Source: Pseudomonadota bacterium (GTDB taxonomy: Bacteria; Bdellovibrionota_C; UBA2361; OMII01). Taken from it: a stretch of DNA of 10,984 nucleotides. Below, piece by piece: positions 6,477 to 10,984 of the stretch. The stretch is from positions 1-10,984 of the forward strand of contig JAIXPR010000258.1 in NCBI GenBank assembly GCA_027486155.1, read 5' to 3'. Made by a program: the position numbers and the translations under genes. Position 1 is the stretch's first letter; every line of letters begins with the position of its first letter. The notes beneath the pieces were generated by a model. That model did no database searches. It saw nothing but the letters and a program-made list of their open reading frames with translations, and was not told where the DNA came from.

Positions 6477-6812
6477 ATGAGATTCGGGGTAGCGTCATAT
6501 GGGCTCTTCGGTGTGCACCGCTCACTGGTCTTGCTCCTTGTTTTTGTTACCCTACTGTTCATGATCATGCCTCGCGTCCACACCTGCGACTTACAGCTAC
6601 TCAAGGAATTTTTCGGAGGAGTTCGGGATACCTCATCCCTCGCAGACTTGCGTATGCCGGCGGGATCCTTTCGAATCTCCGACGCGCAGGAGCTTATCGA
6701 TCGAGGGCTCGCGCGGTATCGCACAGAGACCGGTATCGCCTTTCAGGTCCGCGAGGATTGGGATCTTGTCCCCACCGAGAAGGGGCGGAATCTCCTTCAA
6801 GGGGGGAAGTAG
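6477..6812 (+). CDS. Small single-pass membrane protein, function unknown
   Basis: This 111-aa protein has a short basic N terminus, one hydrophobic helix at about 16-31 (SLVLLLVFVTLLFMIM) and a soluble tail. The tail (about 65-107) has the pattern of a small winged-helix-like unit: SDAQELIDRGLA, a short beta-like stretch and LVPTEKGRNLL; this resemblance is weak. The same frame stays open far upstream, but there it overlaps the methyltransferase-like gene and reads as an arginine-rich shadow, so the real start should be ATG 6477 or TTG 6441. Neither has a good ribosome-binding site. It may be translated from the same transcript as the preceding gene, 61 nt away. Confidence 0.5.
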   Translation: MRFGVASYGLFGVHRSLVLLLVFVTLLFMIMPRVHTCDLQLLKEFFGGVRDTSSLADLRMPAGSFRISDAQELIDRGLARYRTETGIAFQVREDWDLVPTEKGRNLLQGGK

Positions 6813-6828
6813 CGGAACCGCCGTTTCC

Positions 6829-6857
6829 TTGCTTAGGGGTCTGCCGACGCCTATTAT
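6829..6857 (+). promoter_or_regulatory. Sigma70-type promoter for the 6921-8131 gene pair
   Basis: TTGCTT at 6829-6834, a 17-bp spacer, and TATTAT at 6852-6857 (5 of 6 to TATAAT). The predicted start of transcription, near 6864, is just before a perfect hairpin at 6867-6890 and about 57 nt upstream of the ATG at 6921. Confidence 0.55.
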
Positions 6858-6866
6858 GTAAGGGTC

Positions 6867-6890
6867 GAATCGGGGATTTTCCCCCGATTC
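6867..6890 (+). promoter_or_regulatory. Perfect 9-bp hairpin at predicted mRNA 5' end
   Basis: GAATCGGGG (6867-6875) and CCCCGATTC (6882-6890) pair perfectly around the 6-nt loop ATTTTC. No T-tract follows on either strand. It lies only a few nucleotides after the predicted transcription start and 30 nt before the start codon, so a 5'-stabilising or regulatory hairpin fits better than a terminator of the upstream gene. Confidence 0.5.
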
Positions 6891-6920
6891 TCCGATGTAG
6901 TACACGAACAAAGAGTAGTT

Positions 6921-7310
6921 ATGAATTCGTCGCACGTTCAATCTCCCGGCCGCGCACCCTCAACAGATCTCCCCCTTGCGCACGGCAAGTTGCCCCAAAG
7001 TCCTGAAGCCCTCATCGGTCCGCTTCTATCCGGATGTTCGTTTCTGGCCGGGCACGGGTATCAACGGCGAGGTATGGAGATCTCGCTCTCGTGTCGATTT
7101 CCTTCAAACAATCGACACGGCGCCATGACCCTTGAGGTCTATCCAGAGGACGGGCGCACGTTCGATCTTGAGGGTATCTCCTTCCGCATCGAGTTCGAGG
7201 GAGATCGTGCTCCCTCGCGGTTGGTATCTCTCAATGGCGAGGGAGTCGCTCGGATAGAGGGTGTTGATAGAAACGCCCGCGTTCTCCTGAGCCTAGAGCC
7301 GCGAAGATAG
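6921..7310 (+). CDS. Hypothetical protein, 129 aa
   Basis: I do not recognise this protein. It has no signal peptide or membrane helix. The N-terminal 30 residues are Pro/Ser-rich and probably disordered. Residues 75-127 are predicted mainly beta (LEVYPEDGRTFDLEGISFRI, then SLNGEGVARIEG and ARVLLSLEP), with the rhythm of a small beta-sandwich such as those in which a G.ARIEG strand precedes a final L.LEP strand; this is only a pattern impression. ATG 6921 is supported by AAAGAG five nt upstream and by the promoter at 6829-6857. The next gene starts 20 nt after the stop, so the two are probably co-transcribed. Confidence 0.65.
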   Translation: MNSSHVQSPGRAPSTDLPLAHGKLPQSPEALIGPLLSGCSFLAGHGYQRRGMEISLSCRFPSNNRHGAMTLEVYPEDGRTFDLEGISFRIEFEGDRAPSRLVSLNGEGVARIEGVDRNARVLLSLEPRR

Positions 7311-7330
7311 TTTTTTTCAATTCCTGGGGG

Positions 7331-8131
7331 GTGTGCGTGGCGCCCGAGGCTATGAGGAACCCATCGACCGATCAATCACCACATGCATCGCTGATGCGCG
7401 AGGTCTCGGGCCAGCCCTTGCGTGGATTCGCGAGGGACTTCCTGCGCGAGTCGATAAAAGCGACGCTGAAATATCCTCAGACCCAGGCTGTCATCAGATT
7501 GGCCGTCGCCGGATCGATCCTTGATGCTGCATCGCGGGGTGCCGAGGCCGAGATCGTGGAGGTGTATCGTGCATTAATGAAGCCATCGCCGGATTCAATA
7601 GACGCTGAGCGGGTCGCCAACTTCGTCTACCGGCACTATCAGGACCTCAAGCTTCCCCTCCCGAAGGCTCCCGCCGAGTCATACCTACGACTCTTTCGGC
7701 ATGAGATTCAGGAGGGATTCCGAACGGTCGGTACCACGTATCTCTCGTTCTGTGGGGATGACGAGCTGCGCCGACGGCTTTCGGGTTTAACGTCGAGATG
7801 GGATGAGTCAAAGACAGCCTTTCCGATAACGGATTGGGGCGAGTGTCTTACGAGTATGCCCATGCAGGACAAGAGCTCCCTTCGAGCATTCTTTAAAGAA
7901 GCGGTTGTTTCTCTGTATCGAGATCCTCGACAAAAGATACTGCATGATTTTCTTGTGCGCGGCCTCAAGAGTGAACCCCGCGAGGCGTGGCCCTTACAGG
8001 TTATCTTCCCGTATGTGGCAACCGTTACCAAGATGGGGATGGCCGCTGAGCAGAGTGCCCTGGAGGGATTGAAGATGCCTCCTCGTCCGCATGACGATGA
8101 CGTCGACGTTGACGTCGACGGTATAACGTAA
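7331..8131 (+). CDS. Hypothetical helical protein, 266 aa, with acidic tail
   Basis: Not recognised. The protein reads as almost wholly alpha-helical and soluble, with Arg/Leu-rich amphipathic helices (for example RDFLRESIKATL, AERVANFVYRHYQDL, RAFFKEAVVSLY) and no signal peptide or membrane helix. It ends in an Asp-rich tail (DDDVDVDVDG) made by a 12-bp repeat. The start is uncertain: GTG 7331 opens the frame, GTG 7337 is well placed after a G6 run (SD-like, about 6 nt), and ATG 7352 has GAGG two nt upstream. The gene follows the 129-aa gene by 20 nt, an interval containing a T7 run, and converges on the kinase gene. A partner role with the 129-aa protein is inferred only from this spacing. 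Confidence 0.7.
   Translation: MCVAPEAMRNPSTDQSPHASLMREVSGQPLRGFARDFLRESIKATLKYPQTQAVIRLAVAGSILDAASRGAEAEIVEVYRALMKPSPDSIDAERVANFVYRHYQDLKLPLPKAPAESYLRLFRHEIQEGFRTVGTTYLSFCGDDELRRRLSGLTSRWDESKTAFPITDWGECLTSMPMQDKSSLRAFFKEAVVSLYRDPRQKILHDFLVRGLKSEPREAWPLQVIFPYVATVTKMGMAAEQSALEGLKMPPRPHDDDVDVDVDGIT
8098..8121 (+). repeat. 12-bp tandem direct repeat in the 3' end of the 266-aa gene
   Basis: TGACGTCGACGT (8098-8109) is followed directly by TGACGTCGACGG (8110-8121), 11 of 12 identical. Each copy contains the palindromes GACGTC and GTCGAC. It encodes the Asp-Val alternation of the acidic tail. Confidence 0.7.
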
Positions 8132-8191
8132 ACCGATACCCGTAGACGGTTATCGTCTCACGTCACACGTGGTCGTCAGCGTCAGCGAATA

Positions 8192-8217
8192 CTCCCATGA
8201 GAATATAGTCTTGGGAG
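8192..8217. terminator. Inverted repeat between convergent genes (weak terminator candidate)
   Basis: CTCCCA (8192-8197) pairs with TGGGAG (8212-8217) around a 14-nt AT-rich loop. It lies between the end of the 266-aa gene (+) and the end of the kinase gene (-). There is no T-run, so termination is only a possibility. A smaller dyad CACGT-cac-ACGTG is at 8159-8171. Confidence 0.25.
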
Positions 8218-8250
8218 ACTCATTGAATGCGCAGGATGAAGCTGAACCTC

Positions 8251-9210
8251 TTAGATTCCGACTAGCCCTAAGATGCCTCGCGATCGACGCATCCCCTTCA
8301 TGGAGGCCTCAAGAAGTGATTTCGGAATCGCGGGGGCTGAGAGATCGATTCCCGAGCGGGCGGAATACGTAACGAGATCGTGGATTAACTCCGAGGCAGA
8401 GCTGTACCGTTGAGCAGGATTCTTATCGGTGCATATCTCGATGAATTCCTGGCACCATCCCGGAGAGTCTCGGCGAAACTTCGTAATAGGGGGCGGCGCC
8501 TCGGTGATATGGTTAGCGAGTATGGTAGTGAGGCTATCTCCGGTGAAGGGTGGCTCGCCCGCGAGCATCTCAAAGAAGACGATACCGAGTGCGTAGATAT
8601 CTACTTGCGGTGTAATGGCGCCACCTTTCATCAGCTCTGGGGGCATGTAGAAGGGGGTGCCGAGAATAGATCCCTCTGGTGTTAGTTTGCGATCGAGGAC
8701 GATATCCTTGGCCGAGCTAAAATCGGAGAGCTTCACGTGGTCATCGCGGGTTAGCAGTACGTTCTCCGGTTTGATGTCGCGGTGCATGATTCCGAGACCG
8801 TGGGAGTAATCGAGCGCCAGCGCGAGCTGAAACAAGATCCGAACGGCTCGGTCGAGGGGAAGTGTTGAACGGTTTTTATCGATGACCGCTCGAAGGTCCT
8901 GTCCCTCAACAAGTTCCATGGTGAAGTAGTGTCCGCCGTTCTTCAGATCTCCAAAGTCAAAAATCCTGACGATATTAGGATGAGAGAGTTTTCGAGCTAC
9001 GACTATCTCGCGCCGAAAACGCGCGACGAACGTTTCGTCGGTAAGGAGGTTCTTGTTGAGGAGCTTCAGCGCCACCATCTCATCATTGAGGCTGGTGTCT
9101 TTCACCTTGTACACGGTGCCCATTCCTCCTGCGCCAATTTGAGCGACCGCTATGTATCGACGAGTGGAGGACTCTGCGAGATCTGTCGTATCGGGGGGCG
9201 AGGTGGTCAC
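8251..9210 (-). CDS. Hanks-type serine/threonine protein kinase (DFS variant)
   Basis: A 319-aa cytoplasmic kinase with no membrane segment. Numbered from the GTG at 9210: glycine loop IGAGGMG at 25-31, ATP-binding Lys49 in ALKLL, alpha-C Glu68, catalytic HRD at 143-145 with DIKPEN to Asn150, metal-binding DFS at 163-165 in place of DFG, activation segment ending YMPPE at 188-192 (PPE for APE), Asp204 in VDIYALG and Arg268 in QRYS. All catalytic residues are present, so activity is expected despite the Gly-to-Ser change. The frame extends to ATG 9342, but GTG 9210 is preferred: it has GGAG 9 nt upstream and a good promoter at 9241-9269 that would lie inside the longer form. The C-terminal tail of about 40 residues is uncharacterised. 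Substrate unknown; the 158-aa gene is divergent from it. Confidence 0.9.
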   Translation of the reverse strand: MTTSPPDTTDLAESSTRRYIAVAQIGAGGMGTVYKVKDTSLNDEMVALKLLNKNLLTDETFVARFRREIVVARKLSHPNIVRIFDFGDLKNGGHYFTMELVEGQDLRAVIDKNRSTLPLDRAVRILFQLALALDYSHGLGIMHRDIKPENVLLTRDDHVKLSDFSSAKDIVLDRKLTPEGSILGTPFYMPPELMKGGAITPQVDIYALGIVFFEMLAGEPPFTGDSLTTILANHITEAPPPITKFRRDSPGWCQEFIEICTDKNPAQRYSSASELIHDLVTYSARSGIDLSAPAIPKSLLEASMKGMRRSRGILGLVGI

Positions 9211-9240
9211 GTAAGCATGCTCCAAAGCGCTATCAAAAAT

Positions 9241-9269
9241 AGTATAGGGGAGGGCGCTCGTAGCGGCAA
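9241..9269 (-). promoter_or_regulatory. Sigma70-type promoter for the kinase gene
   Basis: On the minus strand: TTGCCG (complement of 9264-9269), a 17-bp spacer, TATACT (complement of 9241-9246, 5 of 6 to consensus). The start of transcription should be near 9234, leaving a leader of about 24 nt that contains TTGGAG and reaches the GTG at 9210. Confidence 0.55.
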
Positions 9270-9289
9270 CGTTGGAAACGTTCACTTTT

Positions 9290-9319
9290 TTGGTGAAAAT
9301 CGTTCCCCGTTCATATACC
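9290..9319 (+). promoter_or_regulatory. Possible promoter for the 158-aa gene
   Basis: TTGGTG (9290-9295), 18-bp spacer, TATACC (9314-9319). It would start transcription near 9326, about 40 nt before the ATG at 9367. The match is only moderate. It is back-to-back with the kinase promoter, so the two could share a regulatory site in 9241-9319. Confidence 0.3.
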
Positions 9320-9366
9320 TTCACCAGGGCTTCGAAACGCATTCATTAGAAGAGGTTGGAACGAGC

Positions 9367-9843
9367 ATGAGGGCAGGTAAGGTAGTGACGACGACAGCTG
9401 CGGGAGTATCAAAGGTTGAGCATCCATGGAGCTCCGCGCCTCATAAGCCCCTCCTGCCTGAGATCGATTTTCTGCGGAAGGAGCTGAAATTGTCCGAGCC
9501 TCAAGTGAAGATCCTCAATTGGCTCGCCTCTGTGGCTGGGCAGGCCTTTGTTTTTCAGAACGGGGCTCATCGTGAACGCGCTTTTCTGAACGTAGTTCTT
9601 CCTACGCAATTCGCTGAGCAGATCCCTTTAGTGATGGTGTCGCTTAATTTCGAGCGGACGGGGCAGTCTTTATGGGCAAACGAGTGGCGCGCTTCCCTCG
9701 CTGATGAGCGCTTAGTTGCGACCGTAAACCTTGAGAAGGGGGAGATCGATATTCGGAACCTCCCCTATAAGGCGCCCCAGGGGAGGAGTAAGGACGGAAA
9801 TAAGGGGGCGGAAACCGCTGAGGAGCAGACCCCCGGTTACTAA
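9367..9843 (+). CDS. Hypothetical protein, 158 aa
   Basis: Not recognised. The protein is soluble, with no signal peptide or membrane helix. Residues 25-65 look helical (LLPEIDFLRKELKLSEPQ, then KILNWLASVAGQA) and about 70-135 look mainly beta (RAFLNVVLP, IPLVMVSLNFERTG, RLVATVNLEKGEIDIRNLP), followed by a charged, probably disordered tail rich in Gly, Lys and Glu. The frame is open much further upstream, but that part is antisense to the kinase gene. ATG 9367 is preferred, with AGAAGAGG about 11 nt upstream. It is transcribed divergently from the kinase gene. A functional link with the kinase is possible but rests on position only. Confidence 0.65.
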   Translation: MRAGKVVTTTAAGVSKVEHPWSSAPHKPLLPEIDFLRKELKLSEPQVKILNWLASVAGQAFVFQNGAHRERAFLNVVLPTQFAEQIPLVMVSLNFERTGQSLWANEWRASLADERLVATVNLEKGEIDIRNLPYKAPQGRSKDGNKGAETAEEQTPGY

Positions 9844-9880
9844 GGTTTGGAATCCCCCGCTGTCTCAATTACTTTGCTCC

Positions 9881-9910
9881 TTGTCAGATCTCCGAGTATC
9901 CTCCTATGAT
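9881..9910 (+). promoter_or_regulatory. Near-consensus sigma70 promoter for the DsbA-like gene
   Basis: TTGTCA (9881-9886, 5 of 6), 18-bp spacer, TATGAT (9905-9910, 5 of 6). Transcription should begin near 9917, giving a leader of about 28 nt that carries GAGG at 9935-9938, six nt before the ATG at 9945. Confidence 0.7.
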
Positions 9911-9944
9911 TCTCGGGCGTAGAAGATGACTGGTGAGGCGACGT

Positions 9945-10697
9945 ATGAATAGAACACTCGGACTTTTCGGAACTTTGGCGATTACGTGTCTTGCCGCCTG
10001 CGCGGATCCGGAGATCTCGAAGCTCGCGAGCGATCTTGCGGTTATTAAACAACAACAAACCGAGACCCTTCAGAAATTAAACGCGCTCGAGACCGCGGTA
10101 AAGAGTCGACCAGCTCAACCAGCGCAGGCCGCACAACCTCCAGCTCCGCAGGGGCCTTTCACTATTCCGGCCAAGAACTCTACGGTTCTAGGTGATCCCA
10201 AAGCTCCCGCCGTTATTATCGCCTGGTCAGATTTTCAGTGTCCTTTCTGCTCAAAAATTCTTCCAATAGTTGATGAGACCCTTAAGGATCCCGAGATGAA
10301 GGGAAAGGTGTCGTTCGTCTTTAAACAATACCCCTTGCCGTTTCACAAGCAAGCGGTTCCCGCTGCACGAGCCGCTCTGGCCGCCGGGCGACAGGGCAAG
10401 TTCTTCGAGATGCACGACAAGATATTCGCCAATCAGCAACAATTGGCTGACGACAAGTATGCGGTGTGGGCCAAGGAGTTGGGGCTCAACGTAAGTAAGT
10501 TTGAAAAGGATATGGCGGATCCCGCTTTTGAGGCTCAGATCAAAGCTGACATGGAAGAGGGCGCTAAGGTAGGGGTGCGCGGAACGCCAAGCCTCTACGT
10601 CGGCACCAAGAGTGGAGATACCTACACCTTCAATCGCGCTAATGAACGTTCGGCTGAGTACTTCAAGCGAACGGTGAAGGAATTGTTAAAGAAGTAA
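9945..10697 (+). CDS. DsbA-family thiol-disulfide oxidoreductase lipoprotein with coiled-coil stalk
   Basis: A 250-aa exported thioredoxin-fold protein. The N terminus is a lipoprotein signal with lipobox LAAC (Cys19); the residue after Cys is Ala, not Asp, which under the Lol rule of enterobacteria would favour the outer membrane. Residues 24-52 form a probable coiled coil (hydrophobic positions I24, L27, L31, I34, L42 or T41, L45, L48, V52). A Pro/Ala/Gln linker follows (56-71), then the DsbA-like domain with active site FQCPFCSK (Cys99, Cys102) and cis-proline motif GTP (Pro215). It should make, break or shuffle disulfides in the periplasm; CPFC and Thr before the cis-Pro do not decide between oxidase and isomerase. 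GTG 9933 is also in frame, but GAGG at 9935-9938 fits ATG 9945. It stands alone, with its own promoter. Confidence 0.92.
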   Translation: MNRTLGLFGTLAITCLAACADPEISKLASDLAVIKQQQTETLQKLNALETAVKSRPAQPAQAAQPPAPQGPFTIPAKNSTVLGDPKAPAVIIAWSDFQCPFCSKILPIVDETLKDPEMKGKVSFVFKQYPLPFHKQAVPAARAALAAGRQGKFFEMHDKIFANQQQLADDKYAVWAKELGLNVSKFEKDMADPAFEAQIKADMEEGAKVGVRGTPSLYVGTKSGDTYTFNRANERSAEYFKRTVKELLKK

Positions 10698-10735
10698 GCG
10701 GCTCGCGCGCATTCGTGGATGAATCGGATTTTGTC

Positions 10736-10778
10736 CACGGGTGAAAGGACCCGATTATAAACTGATTCCTTTCCCGTG
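10736..10778 (+). terminator. Long inverted repeat downstream of the DsbA-like gene
   Basis: CACGGG (10736-10741) and AAAGGA (10744-10749) pair with TCCTTT (10767-10772) and CCCGTG (10773-10778): 12 bp with a 2-nt bulge and a 17-nt loop. It begins 39 nt after the stop codon. A competing 6-bp stem CGTGGA/TCCACG (10714-10719 and 10734-10739) shares bases with it. No T-run follows, so it may act as a 3'-end hairpin rather than a classical terminator. Confidence 0.4.
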
Positions 10779-10806
10779 CACGGATCCAGACGGTCTTTAG
10801 TTCGGG

Positions 10807-10836
10807 TACGTTCACGTTTACGAGCACGAGCACGTG
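10807..10836 (+). repeat. Degenerate hexamer array (NACGNN)5, left partner of an inverted array
   Basis: Five hexamers run in phase: TACGTT, CACGTT, TACGAG, CACGAG, CACGTG. Bases 10820-10834 are the exact reverse complement of 10966-10980. No gene is seen around it. Confidence 0.6.
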
Positions 10837-10926
10837 TCGAGTTCTACAACGAGACTGGGTGTAGGTTGTGCCTCGCTAACTAACGGCGCGAATAGTGCAA
10901 CGCTCATCACGCCCGCCTAGTAAAGA

Positions 10927-10957
10927 GCGGAAGGGTGTGTTCCTAACATACTTCCGC
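10927..10957 (+). repeat. Hairpin-forming inverted repeat
   Basis: GCGGAAG (10927-10933) pairs with CTTCCGC (10951-10957), and after one mismatch the stem continues with about four more pairs (10935-10938 with 10946-10949), leaving a 7-nt loop. It sits inside the 10820-10980 dyad, just before the right hexamer array. It could be a terminator for a gene to the right on the minus strand or part of a larger structured transcript; there is no T-run. Confidence 0.4.
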
Positions 10958-10963
10958 AACTTA

Positions 10964-10984
10964 TTCGTGCTCGTGCTCGTGCTC
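10964..10984 (+). repeat. Hexamer array (CTCGTG)n, cut by the window edge
   Basis: TTCGTG, CTCGTG, CTCGTG and a partial CTC run to the last base, so the array continues outside the window. It is the inverted counterpart of the array at 10807-10836. Confidence 0.65.

Noticed and set aside
5990..6724. A 244-residue minus-strand open frame
   Set aside because: It is antisense to the methyltransferase-like gene, very rich in Arg and Ser, and shows no domain pattern; it is a shadow of the plus-strand genes.
8169..8372. Short plus-strand frame between the 266-aa gene and the kinase
   Set aside because: Most of it is antisense to the kinase C terminus and it lacks a ribosome-binding site and recognisable composition.
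9281..9297. TTCAC-N7-GTGAA hairpin in the divergent region
   Set aside because: Only five pairs with a T-rich loop; could be chance.
8929..9366. Upstream part of the plus-strand frame that ends at 9843
   Set aside because: It is antisense to clear kinase sequence; the real start is most likely ATG 9367.
1..10984. CRISPR array, phage or transposase
   Set aside because: No regularly spaced repeats with unique spacers, and no integrase, transposase or phage structural protein is encoded.

Overview
The window looks like a piece of chromosome from a Gram-negative bacterium of moderate GC content. A lipoprotein thioredoxin-fold protein, a Hanks-type kinase, a secreted collagen-like protein and TrmB all fit a deltaproteobacteria-like lineage, but nothing here fixes the taxonomy. 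No tRNA, rRNA, insertion sequence or CRISPR array was seen.

Layout. 1-944 (+): 3' part of a large surface or extracellular protein, with collagen-like Gly-X-Y repeats followed by three copies of a cysteine-rich module whose cysteine spacing is exactly conserved. 1184-1699 (+): a DUF2237 protein that, unusually, carries an export signal. 1875-4352 (-): an ABC exporter pair (ATPase then permease) with an 18-bp palindrome just upstream of the ATPase start. 4536-5189 (-): trmB. 5199-5518: a 320-bp gene-free stretch with strong nested dyad symmetry, best read as a ~186-nt structured RNA (or a MITE-like foldback) plus two smaller hairpins. 5540-6415 (+): a degenerate Rossmann methyltransferase-like protein, then 6477-6812 (+), a small one-helix membrane protein. 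6921-8131 (+): two unrecognised proteins in a probable operon behind a good promoter, with a 9-bp hairpin at the mRNA 5' end. 8251-9210 (-): a Ser/Thr protein kinase with DFS in place of DFG. 9367-9843 (+): an unrecognised 158-aa protein divergent from the kinase. 9945-10697 (+): a DsbA-like lipoprotein with a coiled-coil stalk behind a near-consensus promoter. 10698-10984: no gene, but several inverted repeats and two opposed arrays of a degenerate hexamer, the second running off the window.

How the parts relate. Only the ABC pair, and the 6921/7331 pair, look like operons; the rest are mostly single genes in alternating orientation. An envelope theme recurs (secreted collagen-like protein, exported DUF2237 protein, ABC exporter, DsbA-like lipoprotein). 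The most unusual signals are the noncoding dyads at 5254-5439 and 10807-10984, the triple cysteine module, and the exported DUF2237 protein. I did not find a convincing complete new multi-gene system. Promoters, start choices and RNA folds were judged by eye, without energy calculations or database searches.
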